Assembly: GCF_014773225.1 (NCBI RefSeq)
Contig: NZ_JACXAJ010000001.1
Location: 992,001 to 1,056,000, forward strand
Direction of reading: 5' to 3'
DNA from: Pontibacter aquaedesilientis
GTDB taxonomy: Bacteria; Bacteroidota; Bacteroidia; Cytophagales; Hymenobacteraceae
Length of the DNA: 64,000 nt
Both the position numbers and the translations under genes were made by a program. This document shows positions 1 to 8,862 of the stretch, in pieces. A model generated the notes under the pieces. The model saw only the letters and a program-made list of their open reading frames with translations. It did no database searches and had not been told where the DNA came from. Each line of letters opens with the position of its first letter. Within the stretch, counting starts at the first letter, position 1.

Positions 1-1
1 C

Positions 2-754
2 AACGTGATCGACGAGATCATCATCGAACTGTTCAACCGGCCCATCGAAGAGCAGCCGAAAGGTATACTGGACATGGGTTGCGGCAATGGGGCGTTCTTG
101 CAGCATATGTTCGACGTAATTGAGCGGCAGACGGCGCGTGGCAAGGTGCTGGACCAGTACCCGCTCTTCCTGGTAGGCGCCGACTACAATCAGGCGGCCC
201 TCAAGGTTACACGGGCTAACCTGATCAAAGCCGATATCTGGGCCAAAGTGATCTGGGGCGATATCGGACGGCCAGACTTGCTGGCGCAGGACCTGCAGGA
301 GAACTACAACATTGACCTGAAAGAGCTCTTGAACGTGCGCACCTTCCTTGACCATAACCGCATTTGGGAGCGACCGGCAGATCGCACACCGGGCAGAGTG
401 AGCAACTCGACCGGGGCTTTCGCTTTCCGGGGCAAGCGTATCAGCAACAACGAGGTGGAAGACAACCTGCTGGAACACCTCAAAAAATGGACACCCTATG
501 TGGATAAGTTCGGTCTACTGACCATGGAACTGCATACCATCCCCCCTACCCTGGCAGCAAGCCATTTGGGTAAAACCGCCGCCACAGCTTACGACGCAAC
601 ACACGGATTCTCAGACCAGTATATAGTAGAGGTAGAAGTATTTCATAAAGTAGCATCCGAAGCAGGGCTATACCCTGACAAAGGGGCCTTTCGAAGGTTC
701 CCGGATTCCGACATGGCCACGATCAGCATTAACCTGCTTCGAGGAAAGTCTTAG
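2..754 (+). CDS. SAM-dependent class I methyltransferase, 5'-truncated by window edge
   Basis: The reading frame is open to the first base of the window, so the N-terminus lies outside; the GTG at position 5 is only the first possible start inside. About 250 residues are visible. The glycine-rich SAM-binding motif I (LDMGCGNGAF) is close to the visible start, followed by an acidic motif (LVGADYNQAAL). The middle part (TFLDHNRIW) and the ATHGFSDQYIVE stretch resemble the C-methyltransferase domains of polyketide-synthase-type enzymes, but no carrier or synthase domain is visible, so the substrate is unknown. A GNAT acetyltransferase follows 35 bases downstream on the same strand and may be co-transcribed. 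The methyltransferase fold is certain enough; the biological role is not. Confidence 0.75.
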   Translation, partial: NVIDEIIIELFNRPIEEQPKGILDMGCGNGAFLQHMFDVIERQTARGKVLDQYPLFLVGADYNQAALKVTRANLIKADIWAKVIWGDIGRPDLLAQDLQENYNIDLKELLNVRTFLDHNRIWERPADRTPGRVSNSTGAFAFRGKRISNNEVEDNLLEHLKKWTPYVDKFGLLTMELHTIPPTLAASHLGKTAATAYDATHGFSDQYIVEVEVFHKVASEAGLYPDKGAFRRFPDSDMATISINLLRGKS

Positions 755-789
755 CCGTATACCTGCCTACACAACCAACCTGTTGCACC

Positions 790-1239
790 ATGATCACCAT
801 TCGGAAAGCAGAGCTTTCCGACCTTCGGCCTATCAAGAAAATCGACCAGCTGTTGTTTGGGGCAGATAGCTATCCGCTGTTTGTATTGCGACAGTTCTAC
901 GACATCTCGGGCGACTACCTGCTCGTAGCCGAAACGGAGGGAGTAGCGGTGGGCTACATACTTGCGCATTTCGACCAACTGAAGTCGCGGGGCTGGTTAC
1001 TTTCGTTGGGGGTGTTGCCCACACACCGGGGCAGGCGCATTGGCGAAAAGCTAATGGCCGCCAGTCTGGCGCAGATGGAGTCGCAGGGGGTTACCACACT
1101 ATACCTGACCGTGCACCCCGACAATGCCGCGGGCATCAACATTTACAACCGGCTAGGCTTCGGTGTGCAGGAAATCATCCCGGACTACTACCTCGACAAC
1201 AGCCCCAGGCTGCTCATGAGCAGGCAAGTCCATCGTTAA
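790..1239 (+). CDS. GNAT family N-acetyltransferase (RimI-like)
   Basis: A 149-residue protein, the usual size of a single GNAT domain. It begins MITIRKAELSDLRPI, typical of the family's first strand. The acetyl-CoA pyrophosphate-binding loop is seen as LPTHRGRRIGEKLM, matching the R/Q-x-x-G-x-G/A pattern, and LTVHPDNAAGINIYNRLGF is the conserved C-terminal part found in RimI-type protein or amine acetyltransferases. The substrate cannot be told from sequence. It lies 35 bases after the methyltransferase gene, with a TATACCT copy in the gap. Confidence 0.85.
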   Translation: MITIRKAELSDLRPIKKIDQLLFGADSYPLFVLRQFYDISGDYLLVAETEGVAVGYILAHFDQLKSRGWLLSLGVLPTHRGRRIGEKLMAASLAQMESQGVTTLYLTVHPDNAAGINIYNRLGFGVQEIIPDYYLDNSPRLLMSRQVHR

Positions 1240-1264
1240 GTGTCGGTCTATACCTGCAAAGGAA

Positions 1265-1822
1265 TCAGTACACCATCCGAAAGCGGACCTGCAGCATGTC
1301 CTTCACCTTCATGGTCAGGATGGAAGGTCGCTTGATTTGGTAGGCCTCCAGGCTGATGTCGAATTCTCCGGTTACAAGCAAACTCTCCCCCTGCCATTGT
1401 GTCTGCGCAATAAGCTGTATTTCCCTGGTGATACCGTGGAAAGTAAGACGTCCGGTGACGGCCAGGGCCCCATCCTGCTCCGTGATTTGTGAGCTGATGA
1501 ATGTCACCTCCGGATAGCGTTCTGCCTCCGTTACTTTCAGCATATCCCGATCCCGGCGACGGTTGCCGCTGTCAAAAGAGCGGACAGGCACCCTCACCTC
1601 GACTTTTGATATTTTCCTGCCATCCTGCGATAGCGTGAGCTGGCTGCTCACCTCTGAGCTTATACCTTGAACGGTATGCAGCGGATGCTCCAAGGTATAG
1701 CCGATCGTGCTGCCGCGTTTCGCCTGCCGAAAGGTGTCTTGGTATACCTGTCCCGAAGACCCAAAGCCGGTAAAAATACACATTAAGATGATACTGAAGG
1801 TAAAGAAGAGATAATGCTTCAT
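1265..1822 (-). CDS. YceI family periplasmic protein
   Basis: A 185-residue protein with an N-terminal signal peptide (hydrophobic core about residues 4-20). The rest matches the YceI lipocalin-like fold, which binds polyisoprenoid or other amphiphilic ligands: the conserved pieces IGYTLEHPLHTVQG, VPVRSFDSGNRRRDRDM, YPEVTFIS and LTFHGITREI appear in the expected order. It is probably secreted to the periplasm. It is transcribed away from the M13 peptidase gene and convergently with the GNAT gene. A perfect inverted repeat lies about 80 bases upstream of its start and could be an operator. The ligand is unknown. Confidence 0.85.
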   Translation of the reverse strand: MKHYLFFTFSIILMCIFTGFGSSGQVYQDTFRQAKRGSTIGYTLEHPLHTVQGISSEVSSQLTLSQDGRKISKVEVRVPVRSFDSGNRRRDRDMLKVTEAERYPEVTFISSQITEQDGALAVTGRLTFHGITREIQLIAQTQWQGESLLVTGEFDISLEAYQIKRPSILTMKVKDMLQVRFRMVY

Positions 1823-1900
1823 ACTAAATTATACCGCTCTGTTCCGGCAAAGTTGACAGGCAGGAAACAGAACATCGCAGCCATACATGGATGCAAGAAT

Positions 1901-1936
1901 TTGCATATAGTTTTATTGGTGTCAAACTATATGCAA
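1901..1936. promoter_or_regulatory. Perfect 13-bp inverted repeat in divergent intergenic region
   Basis: TTGCATATAGTTT at 1901-1913 is followed, after a 10-base spacer, by its exact reverse complement at 1924-1936. There is no T-run after either arm, so a terminator is unlikely. It sits between the divergent YceI and M13 peptidase genes, about 80 bases from the YceI start and 155 from the peptidase start. A binding site for a dimeric regulator is the simplest reading, but the regulator is unknown. Confidence 0.45.
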
Positions 1937-2090
1937 CCATGTTGTGTTATAGGGGCTGCGTAAACCTGTCCTAAGGTTGTTACAAAAAAATAATCCGTAC
2001 TGTTTTCGCTATTAAGCCTTATTTTAGGGCATTCAAAAAATTGCTGTTCACACAGAAGTTTATTGAACATTAAAACACATTCAACCTAAC

Positions 2091-4196
2091 ATGAAAAAAA
2101 CAAAAGACACTACCTTGATTTCACAGACCGTGAAAGTACAGTCTGTTTGGAAAAACCGCCTGAGGTTGCTGCTTTTCGGAGCGGCTACTTTCTACGCAGT
2201 CGAGGCATCGGCCCAGTATGGCGGCAAAGCGACCAAGCAGTCCAAATTCATTGACAAGTCCAACATGGACATGAACGTGAAGCCAGGCAACGACTTCTAT
2301 ACCTATGCCAACGGGGTATGGCTGCGTAACAACCCGGTTCCGGCCAAAGAAACCCGTTGGGGAAGCTTTAATGAGCTGCGCGACTTTAACATTATCGCCG
2401 TAAGAACCATCCTGAACGAAACGGCTGCCAAGTCAAACGCGGCAGCAGGCTCCATTGAGAAACGTGTGGGCGATTTCTACGCCGCCGCCATGGACAGTGC
2501 CGCGATCGAAAAAGCAGGTTACACGCCGATCAAGGCTGATCTGGAGCGTATCAAAGCTATTAAGGATGCTAGTGGCGTGCTGAATGAAGTGGCCTATATG
2601 CGTACTTCCGGCATAGGCTCCCCGATGTTTGGTTTCTATGTAGGGCAGGATCGCAAAAACGTGGAGAACATGGTGCCACAACTGAGCCAGGGTGGTACTA
2701 CCCTGCCTGACCGCGACTATTACCTGAAAAACGACGCACGCAGCACCAAGATTCAGGAGGCGTACAAAAGCTACATCACGACCCTCTTCACCCTGACCGG
2801 TGTTGACCAGGCCACCGCCCAGAAAAACGCTGAAACCATTTTCAACCTGGAAAAGAAAATGGCCGAGGCCCAGATGGCCCGCGTGGAAATGCGTGATCCG
2901 CACAAAACGTACAACAAATTTGCGGTAGCTGAATTCAGTAAGACCACTCCGAACATGGATTGGAAGTCGCTGATGACAAAAATGAAAGTCTCCGGCCAGG
3001 ACACCATCCTGGTTAACAACCCGAAATTCTTCACGGAGCTTAATGGCCTGCTAAATGTTACCCCGGTGGCTGACTGGCAGACCTACCTGCAGTTCAACGT
3101 GCTGAAATCAGCAGCGCCATACCTGAGCAGTGACTTTGTGAACGCTAACTTTGCCTTCACGCAAACACTGTCTGGCCAGAAGGTACAGACGCCACGCTGG
3201 CAGCGCATGTCACAACTAACAGATGGCACTATAGGTGAACTACTTGGACAGCTTTATGTGGAGAAACACTTTAAGCCGGAAGCGAAGGCCAAAATGGACG
3301 AGATGATCGCCAACCTGATCAAAGCCTACGAAATCCGCATCAAAGGACTGGACTGGATGAGCGCCGAAACAAAGGAGAAAGCCCTGGCCAAACTCCATAC
3401 TTTCCGTCCAAAGGTAGGTTACCCGGAGAAATGGAAGACCTACGAAGGGCTGGCGATCAGCCGTGATTCTTTCTTCCAGAACGTGCGCAATGCCGGGCAG
3501 TGGGGCTACAACGACATGGTGAGCCAGTTGGGCAAGCCGGTTGACAGAACCAAGTGGGGTATGACGCCTCCGACTGTGAACGCCTACTATAGCCCGGTAA
3601 TGAACGAGATCGTATTCCCGGCAGGTATCCTGCAGTTCCCGTTCTTCGACCCGAACGCGGATGATGCAGTAAACTACGGTGGTATTGGCGCTGTGATCGG
3701 TCATGAGATCTCCCACGGTTTTGATGACTCAGGCAGCCAGTACGACAAAGACGGTAACCTGCGCAACTGGTGGACAACAGAAGACCGTACCCGTTTCCAG
3801 GCAAAAGCTGACCAGCTGGTAGCACAGTACAACGATTACACCGTGCTGGATACCATCCATGTAAACGGCAAGCTGACGCTTGGCGAGAACATCGGTGACC
3901 TGGGTGGCTTGAGCGCCGCTTATGAGGCCTTCAAGATGACCAAGCAAGGCAAGTCCAACAAGAAGATTGACGGCTTCACCCCGGATCAGCGATTCTTCCT
4001 GGCTTGGGCACAGGTATGGAGAACAAACATTCTGCCTGAGACAGCCGCACAGTTGATCCTGACAGACACGCACTCCCCTGGAATGTACCGCACCATCGGT
4101 GCCCCGGTGAACATGGATGCCTGGTACAAAGCTTTTAATGTGAAGCCAGGTGACAAGCTTTACAAGAAGCCAGAGGACAGAATCAGAATTTGGTAA
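2091..4196 (+). CDS. M13 family metallopeptidase (neprilysin/PepO-like)
   Basis: A 701-residue zinc endopeptidase. The N-terminus (about residues 25-42, ending VEASAQ) is a signal or anchor segment, so it is exported. The N-terminal M13 domain starts at about residue 55 (MNVKPGNDFYTYANGVWL). The catalytic domain has HEISH with zinc ligands H538 and H542 and catalytic E539, and GENIGDLGG with the third ligand E599 and D603. The NAYY(S) substrate-binding motif is seen as VNAYYSPVMNEIVFPAG. Length is normal for the family. The gene stands alone and ends at a strong terminator (4216-4253). It probably degrades small periplasmic peptides. Confidence 0.93.
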   Translation: MKKTKDTTLISQTVKVQSVWKNRLRLLLFGAATFYAVEASAQYGGKATKQSKFIDKSNMDMNVKPGNDFYTYANGVWLRNNPVPAKETRWGSFNELRDFNIIAVRTILNETAAKSNAAAGSIEKRVGDFYAAAMDSAAIEKAGYTPIKADLERIKAIKDASGVLNEVAYMRTSGIGSPMFGFYVGQDRKNVENMVPQLSQGGTTLPDRDYYLKNDARSTKIQEAYKSYITTLFTLTGVDQATAQKNAETIFNLEKKMAEAQMARVEMRDPHKTYNKFAVAEFSKTTPNMDWKSLMTKMKVSGQDTILVNNPKFFTELNGLLNVTPVADWQTYLQFNVLKSAAPYLSSDFVNANFAFTQTLSGQKVQTPRWQRMSQLTDGTIGELLGQLYVEKHFKPEAKAKMDEMIANLIKAYEIRIKGLDWMSAETKEKALAKLHTFRPKVGYPEKWKTYEGLAISRDSFFQNVRNAGQWGYNDMVSQLGKPVDRTKWGMTPPTVNAYYSPVMNEIVFPAGILQFPFFDPNADDAVNYGGIGAVIGHEISHGFDDSGSQYDKDGNLRNWWTTEDRTRFQAKADQLVAQYNDYTVLDTIHVNGKLTLGENIGDLGGLSAAYEAFKMTKQGKSNKKIDGFTPDQRFFLAWAQVWRTNILPETAAQLILTDTHSPGMYRTIGAPVNMDAWYKAFNVKPGDKLYKKPEDRIRIW

Positions 4197-4215
4197 TCTG
4201 AGTTTTATCAAAGGA

Positions 4216-4253
4216 AACGCCTCCCAAGCTACTGCTTGAGAGGCGTTTTTTTT
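4216..4253 (+). terminator. Rho-independent terminator of M13 peptidase gene
   Basis: AACGCCTC (4216-4223) pairs with GAGGCGTT (4240-4247), with further inner pairing CAAGC/GCTTG across one mismatch, followed by a run of T to 4253. It begins 20 bases after the peptidase stop codon. Confidence 0.85.
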
Positions 4254-4809
4254 ATACCTATACCTGTCACTACCTGCCCTGTTTTTCCTTAATGCGCCGA
4301 CTGTTACCCGGCATTTGAATTCACTGCGCACTTCCAACGGGTCGCGCTCACTAGACCAGCCCCGATCACCACCGAATTACCCGTTTCGTTATATGTCGGT
4401 TTTGATTTTTCGCTTATAGTCCCCAAGTCCTGTAGGTGACGCCAAGGGTAAAAGCTCGTGCAGGTATAGCCTACCAAAAATATTTGCATGCAAATTCAAT
4501 TTTGCGTTTTAGGACGAATAGATCATTTTACAGGACGAATGGAGGTACACGATGGGTGAATGAAAATTCTTAAGCAAATGGCGCGTTGCAGCCGGAATCA
4601 CATCATAAATCACATGAACTCATACACTTACAATTTAGTTAAAGTACCAAAGCATTTATAATTAAGCTTAAAATTATACATACGCATTTACCCGATTGAC
4701 TATAAGGGCGCCGGTAATTTATACTATACAGGAAGAGGTTACATGTCCTGGCATTGATACATTTTACCGGCAACACCTGTGAAAACAAGTTTTCTACTCA
4801 ATTAAATGT
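4254..4809. other. Gene-free intergenic stretch upstream of the STAS-like gene
   Basis: About 555 bases with no convincing reading frame. It holds three AGGTATA/TATACCT words (two close together near 4253-4268 and one near 4463) and a 9-base direct repeat AGGACGAAT at 4511-4519 and 4532-4540. The rest is AT-rich towards the downstream gene, as expected for a promoter region, but no clear TAnnTTTG box was recognised. Confidence 0.6.
4511..4540 (+). promoter_or_regulatory. Direct repeat of 9 bases with 12-base gap, possible regulator site
   Basis: AGGACGAAT occurs at 4511-4519 and again at 4532-4540, exactly 21 bases (two helical turns) apart. Both copies are preceded by TTTT(A) and followed by a purine then GA. 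Paired 9-base direct repeats at this spacing are the known layout of LytTR-type response-regulator sites. The link to the gene at 4810, 270 bases downstream, is inference. Confidence 0.3.
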
Positions 4810-5826
4810 ATGAACAACAAAACTTTAGAAGCACCACTAACTGACAAACTTAAAACCAACCAACCAACTTTATTAAACACTGCAGATTCGGACACGTTGT
4901 CTATTTGCTTCAGCCCGGCGGTTAAGCTCCTCTGTGCTCAATGGCATCAACCCATGCGTAGCGAAGAATACCGGCAAGCGGTACGAATGATTGCGCGAAG
5001 CATAGCCTTTCTCCGGGCCAAGCTCGTGCTGATAGACCTAACGGCCTTGGTGTCCATCTCAGAGATAGACCAGGAATGGACGGCAAACTTCTTGAAGAAT
5101 GCCCTCTCAAAATCCTCCATCAGAAAAAGCGCCAGGGTTTTCTCGGCTTCCGGCTCCCAACCTGAAACCATGCAGCAGGTGATGAACAAAACCTCTACGT
5201 TACCCTATGACATCGGCCTCTTTCACGACACGGAGAAAGCCAAAGCGTGGCTGTTGGATGGGTATCCAGCCAGGCTGTTTGATGAAGGCAGAATCACGAT
5301 TCCGCTCAACTTCAACCTGAAATTGCTCAATCAGGATATCCTCAACAAAAGGGCTCAACAGCGCGCTCAGCACTTGGACGAAAATCCACAGGTCATCTAC
5401 GCCGCTTCTGCTTTGCCTGACAACTTTCACTTAGGCACCGACTTTGTTTTCATCTCGCTCAGCCAAGCCGAAAACCTCATGCGCATCATTTGGAAGAAGC
5501 CCCCGATTAGCAGGCAATACAGGTTTGGCATGCTGAAGGCCGCCCGTGCACTTATTGAGCACAAGCTGGAGCGGGTGCTCCTGAACAACCAGCGCCTGGG
5601 TATACTCACACTCGAGGATCAGGGCTGGCTCGTGTCAAAGTCTCTGCAACTCTTACCAAGAACAAAGCTCAGAAAACTGGCCGTCGTGACTTCTGCAGAC
5701 TCGCTGCAGCAGATGAGCAGTGAGGTGATCGGCTGTAAGTTGAGAGAAGCGAATCTGCCCTATGATACCCGGTACTTTTTATCGGAGGAAGAGGCTACAG
5801 AATGGCTGATGGAAGAATCTGCTTAA
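4810..5826 (+). CDS. Duplicated STAS/SpoIIAA-like protein of unknown function
   Basis: A 338-residue protein without signal peptide or membrane segments, so probably cytoplasmic. It consists of two similar halves, roughly residues 25-155 and 205-335. Matching landmarks are LLCAQWHQPMRSEEYRQAV and LMRIIWKKPPISRQYRFGM, then SEIDQEWTANFL and LEDQGWLVSKSL, and finally LPYDIGLFHDTEKAKAWL and LPYDTRYFLSEEEATEWL. Each half resembles the STAS/SpoIIAA-like alpha-beta domains that are frequent as hypothetical proteins in Cytophagales. No catalytic motif is visible. It is followed by a strong terminator (5853-5896) and stands alone. The assignment to the STAS/SpoIIAA fold comes from pattern recognition only. 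Confidence 0.65.
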   Translation: MNNKTLEAPLTDKLKTNQPTLLNTADSDTLSICFSPAVKLLCAQWHQPMRSEEYRQAVRMIARSIAFLRAKLVLIDLTALVSISEIDQEWTANFLKNALSKSSIRKSARVFSASGSQPETMQQVMNKTSTLPYDIGLFHDTEKAKAWLLDGYPARLFDEGRITIPLNFNLKLLNQDILNKRAQQRAQHLDENPQVIYAASALPDNFHLGTDFVFISLSQAENLMRIIWKKPPISRQYRFGMLKAARALIEHKLERVLLNNQRLGILTLEDQGWLVSKSLQLLPRTKLRKLAVVTSADSLQQMSSEVIGCKLREANLPYDTRYFLSEEEATEWLMEESA

Positions 5827-5852
5827 CTGGAATCCTTTTCGGGCAATGAATA

Positions 5853-5896
5853 GGAAGGCCCTTTGTCGTTGACCGACAAAGGGCCTTCCCGTTTTT
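5853..5896 (+). terminator. Rho-independent terminator after STAS-like gene
   Basis: A perfect 16-bp stem (5853-5868 with 5874-5889, GGAAGGCCCTTTGTCG and its complement) with a 5-base loop, followed by CGTTTTT. Confidence 0.88.
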
Positions 5897-6203
5897 ACGT
5901 TTCATGGCTTCCATACCTGCCAAGCAAGTTGAGGCAAGCCAGGCAACGAAATAAACTTCAAAAGGAATTCAGAAGGAAAGTATTCTGATCTGCGGTATTC
6001 AAGGCAGAATAAACTGGAATAATAAGGCTGCTGAAATGATCTTGCGCTACCATGCGTTATACCTGCTGCGGTGTGGCAAAAGGTTTTTTCCCCGGATTTC
6101 GCCGCAATAAGACTGATTTCGTATAGTCCCCCTGATATGGCTTGGTTATTGATCGCTTTTGCGGTCGCGATGCGCCAGGCAGCAAAAAAATAGTATCACC
6201 CTT
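5897..6203. other. Intergenic stretch before the penicillin-binding protein gene
   Basis: About 300 bases without a gene. One TATACCT word lies near 6057-6063. An in-frame TTG at 6159 lengthens the following reading frame by 15 residues, but those residues are not family-like. No promoter box or hairpin was recognised. Confidence 0.5.
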
Positions 6204-8714
6204 ATGAAGCGAATGCTTTTGAAGTTCATCAAGTTTATCTTTTACGGCATTGTACTACCCATCCTAAGATTTTTAGGTACGCAGTTCCATCTTTTTTACC
6301 TAAGCCAGAAACCCAAGTTTTCTGCCTCCTACTGGCAGCAGAAATGGCAGCGTTTCCGCCGGATAAACTGGAAAAACCCCCAGTTATCAGATTTTCGGGG
6401 CATCTTCAGATTCGCCCTCAAAGGGATGCTGCTACTGCTCCTGGCTTTCACTTTTTTTTATCTGGTGGTATACACCGGCTTGGTGGGAGGCGACATGCCC
6501 TCCCGGAATGAACTGAAAGCCATCCAGAACAATACCGCTTCCGAGGTATACTCTGCCGACCAGGTGCTGCTGGGGCGCTATTACATTCAGGACCGCACCA
6601 ATATTGGCTACGATGAGATAGCACCTGTTGCCATCCAGGCCCTGATCGCGACAGAAGACGCCCGCTTCTACGACCACGCCGGCATTGACATGCGCAGTAT
6701 GCTCCGCGTGTTTTTCAAGTCGCTGCTGCTGCAGCAGGAAAGCTCGGGTGGGGGAAGTACTTTGAGTCAGCAGCTAGCCAAAAACCTCTTTCCGCGCAAA
6801 GGCAGGAGGCTATGGGACATGCCCGTCAACAAAATGCGTGAGATCATCATTGCGCGAAAACTCGAAGGACTCTATTCCAAACAGGAACTGCTGGAGCTAT
6901 ACCTGAACACAGTTCCGATGGGCGGAAACCTCTATGGCATAGAGCGTGCCTCTCGCCGCTTCTTTAACACGACAGCCGATTCACTCAAGACCCAAGAGGC
7001 CGCCGTGCTGATCGGTATGCTGAAAGCCACCACGACCTACAATCCGCGTCTGAACCCGGAACGGGCACTGCAGCGCCGTAACGTGGTGCTGGCACAGATG
7101 GCCAAGTACAATTACCTCACGCCCAACCAGGCTGATTCCCTCCGGCAGACACCGCTGGTGCTCAACTACAGGTATACGACGCATAACGATGGCATGGCGC
7201 CCTACTTTCGGGAGCAGCTGCGCCAGGAACTGGTCACCTGGGCTGCCAGTCAGCGCAAAAAGAACGGGCAACCCTACAACCTCTATACCGACGGGCTGAA
7301 AATTTACACCACCATCGACTCCCGCATGCAGCGCCATGCCGAGCAGGCCGTCAGGAAGAAGATGGCGCTGCTGCAAAAACAGTTTGACACGCATTGGAGA
7401 GGCCGTACACCCTGGGGAAGAGACGCCACCGTCATCGAGCACGCCATGCACCGTTCAGACCGCTTCAAAAAGTTAAAGGCTGCCGGTGCCACCGACGCCG
7501 AGGCGGCAGAGTCGTTTCGAAAACCAATTCAGATGAGTGTATTCAGCTGGAGCGGCAACACCAACCGAACCATGAGCCCATTGGACTCGCTGGCCTATTA
7601 TCAGCGCTTCCTCAACACCGGACTGCTGGCCATGGAGCCAGCCACCGGGTACGTGCGGGCCTGGGTGGGCGGCATTGACCATCATGCCTTCAAATATGAC
7701 CATGTGCGTTCCCGACGACAGGTGGGCTCCACTTTTAAACCGTTTGTATATGCGGCTGCACTCGAAAAGGGACTAGCCCCTTGCTCCTACTTTGCAAACG
7801 AACAGGCCGTTTATCCGGAATACGACAATTGGTCGCCCCGGAACGCCAACGAGCAGTATGGTGGCGAGTATACCATGCGCGGTGCATTGGCGCACTCTGT
7901 CAATACGATCTCGGCCCATATGATCATGGAGGCTGGCGTGGACCGTACCGTGGCTTTGGCCAAGCGCATAGGTATAGAGCAGGACCTGCCAAAAGTGCCT
8001 TCCTTGGCTCTCGGCACCGCCGATCTTTCCCTTTTTGAAATGGTGAGCGCCTATGCGACCTTTGCGAATGGTGGTCTCAGGGCAGCTCCCGTGTATGTGG
8101 CCCGCATCGAAGACCGGAACGGCCTTGTCATCCGTCAGCACCGTGAGGGGAATTACGCCCGTCGGGTGCTTTCGCGTGAAAATGCGGCTATCATGCTGCA
8201 TCTGCTGCAGGGCGTGGTAGAAGAAGGCAGCGCCGCTAAGCTGCGTTCTGAGTATGGCCTGCGCATGGACATAGCAGGCAAAACGGGCACCACGCAGGAT
8301 CATGCAGACGGTTGGTTTATCGGCATTACCCCGCACCTCGTGACAGGCGTTTGGGTAGGTGCCGAAAGTCCGAAGGTCCGATTCCGCACACTGACGGAAG
8401 GCCAGGGCTCCCGGACGGCACTGCCTGTTTGGGGAGAGTTTATGAGCCGCGTGGCCAAAGACAGGGAGTACGCCGGTTTCCGTAGCAGTCGGTTTGCCCC
8501 CTTATCACCGAATTTGCTTAATGTACTTGACTGTGAATCATTCCGGGAGGAGCCACCGAAGCCGGAAAACCTATTCGATCGCCTGTTTCAGGGTGTGACC
8601 AAAAGCTACAAAGATTGGAAAAACCAAAGCAAACGGGGTCGGCAGCAAAAAAATGCTGAGAAACGAAAGCGACAGCAGGAAAAAGCGAAGAAAAAAGGGC
8701 GCTGGTTTAACTAA
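6204..8714 (+). CDS. Penicillin-binding protein 1A (class A transglycosylase/transpeptidase)
   Basis: 836 residues from the ATG at 6204; a TTG at 6159 would add 15 unlikely residues. It polymerises and cross-links peptidoglycan at the outer face of the cytoplasmic membrane. One membrane segment lies at about residues 72-93. The glycosyltransferase 51 domain shows ATEDARFYDH (catalytic E151), GGSTLSQQLAKNLF and KQELLELYLNTVPMGGNLYG. The transpeptidase domain has STFK (S509-K512), SVN (565-567) and KTG (693-695). A basic, Lys/Arg-rich tail ends the protein. The gene is monocistronic by position, convergent with the aminotransferase gene. Confidence 0.95.
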   Translation: MKRMLLKFIKFIFYGIVLPILRFLGTQFHLFYLSQKPKFSASYWQQKWQRFRRINWKNPQLSDFRGIFRFALKGMLLLLLAFTFFYLVVYTGLVGGDMPSRNELKAIQNNTASEVYSADQVLLGRYYIQDRTNIGYDEIAPVAIQALIATEDARFYDHAGIDMRSMLRVFFKSLLLQQESSGGGSTLSQQLAKNLFPRKGRRLWDMPVNKMREIIIARKLEGLYSKQELLELYLNTVPMGGNLYGIERASRRFFNTTADSLKTQEAAVLIGMLKATTTYNPRLNPERALQRRNVVLAQMAKYNYLTPNQADSLRQTPLVLNYRYTTHNDGMAPYFREQLRQELVTWAASQRKKNGQPYNLYTDGLKIYTTIDSRMQRHAEQAVRKKMALLQKQFDTHWRGRTPWGRDATVIEHAMHRSDRFKKLKAAGATDAEAAESFRKPIQMSVFSWSGNTNRTMSPLDSLAYYQRFLNTGLLAMEPATGYVRAWVGGIDHHAFKYDHVRSRRQVGSTFKPFVYAAALEKGLAPCSYFANEQAVYPEYDNWSPRNANEQYGGEYTMRGALAHSVNTISAHMIMEAGVDRTVALAKRIGIEQDLPKVPSLALGTADLSLFEMVSAYATFANGGLRAAPVYVARIEDRNGLVIRQHREGNYARRVLSRENAAIMLHLLQGVVEEGSAAKLRSEYGLRMDIAGKTGTTQDHADGWFIGITPHLVTGVWVGAESPKVRFRTLTEGQGSRTALPVWGEFMSRVAKDREYAGFRSSRFAPLSPNLLNVLDCESFREEPPKPENLFDRLFQGVTKSYKDWKNQSKRGRQQKNAEKRKRQQEKAKKKGRWFN

Positions 8715-8862
8715 ATCACGTCCAACTAGGGTATATGGCAGATAATGACAGTCTGCCCTAAACCAAACTTTATGAAGCTTATTGCTATTCCAATTTTACT
8801 GCCGATAAAAACAGCAGGTCTTGCCCTGTAGTGGTGGTAAAGATATAGCGCCTAGGGTATCG

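Noticed and set aside
2-754. Polyketide synthase module
   Set aside because: The methyltransferase resembles such domains, but the visible part ends with a stop right after the domain and no other synthase domain is present.
4304-4489. 61-codon minus-strand frame in the gap before the STAS-like gene
   Set aside because: No family features or start signals; the region behaves like non-coding DNA.
8737-8757. GGCAGA...TCTGCC hairpin between convergent genes
   Set aside because: Six-base stem without a T-run; too weak to call a terminator.
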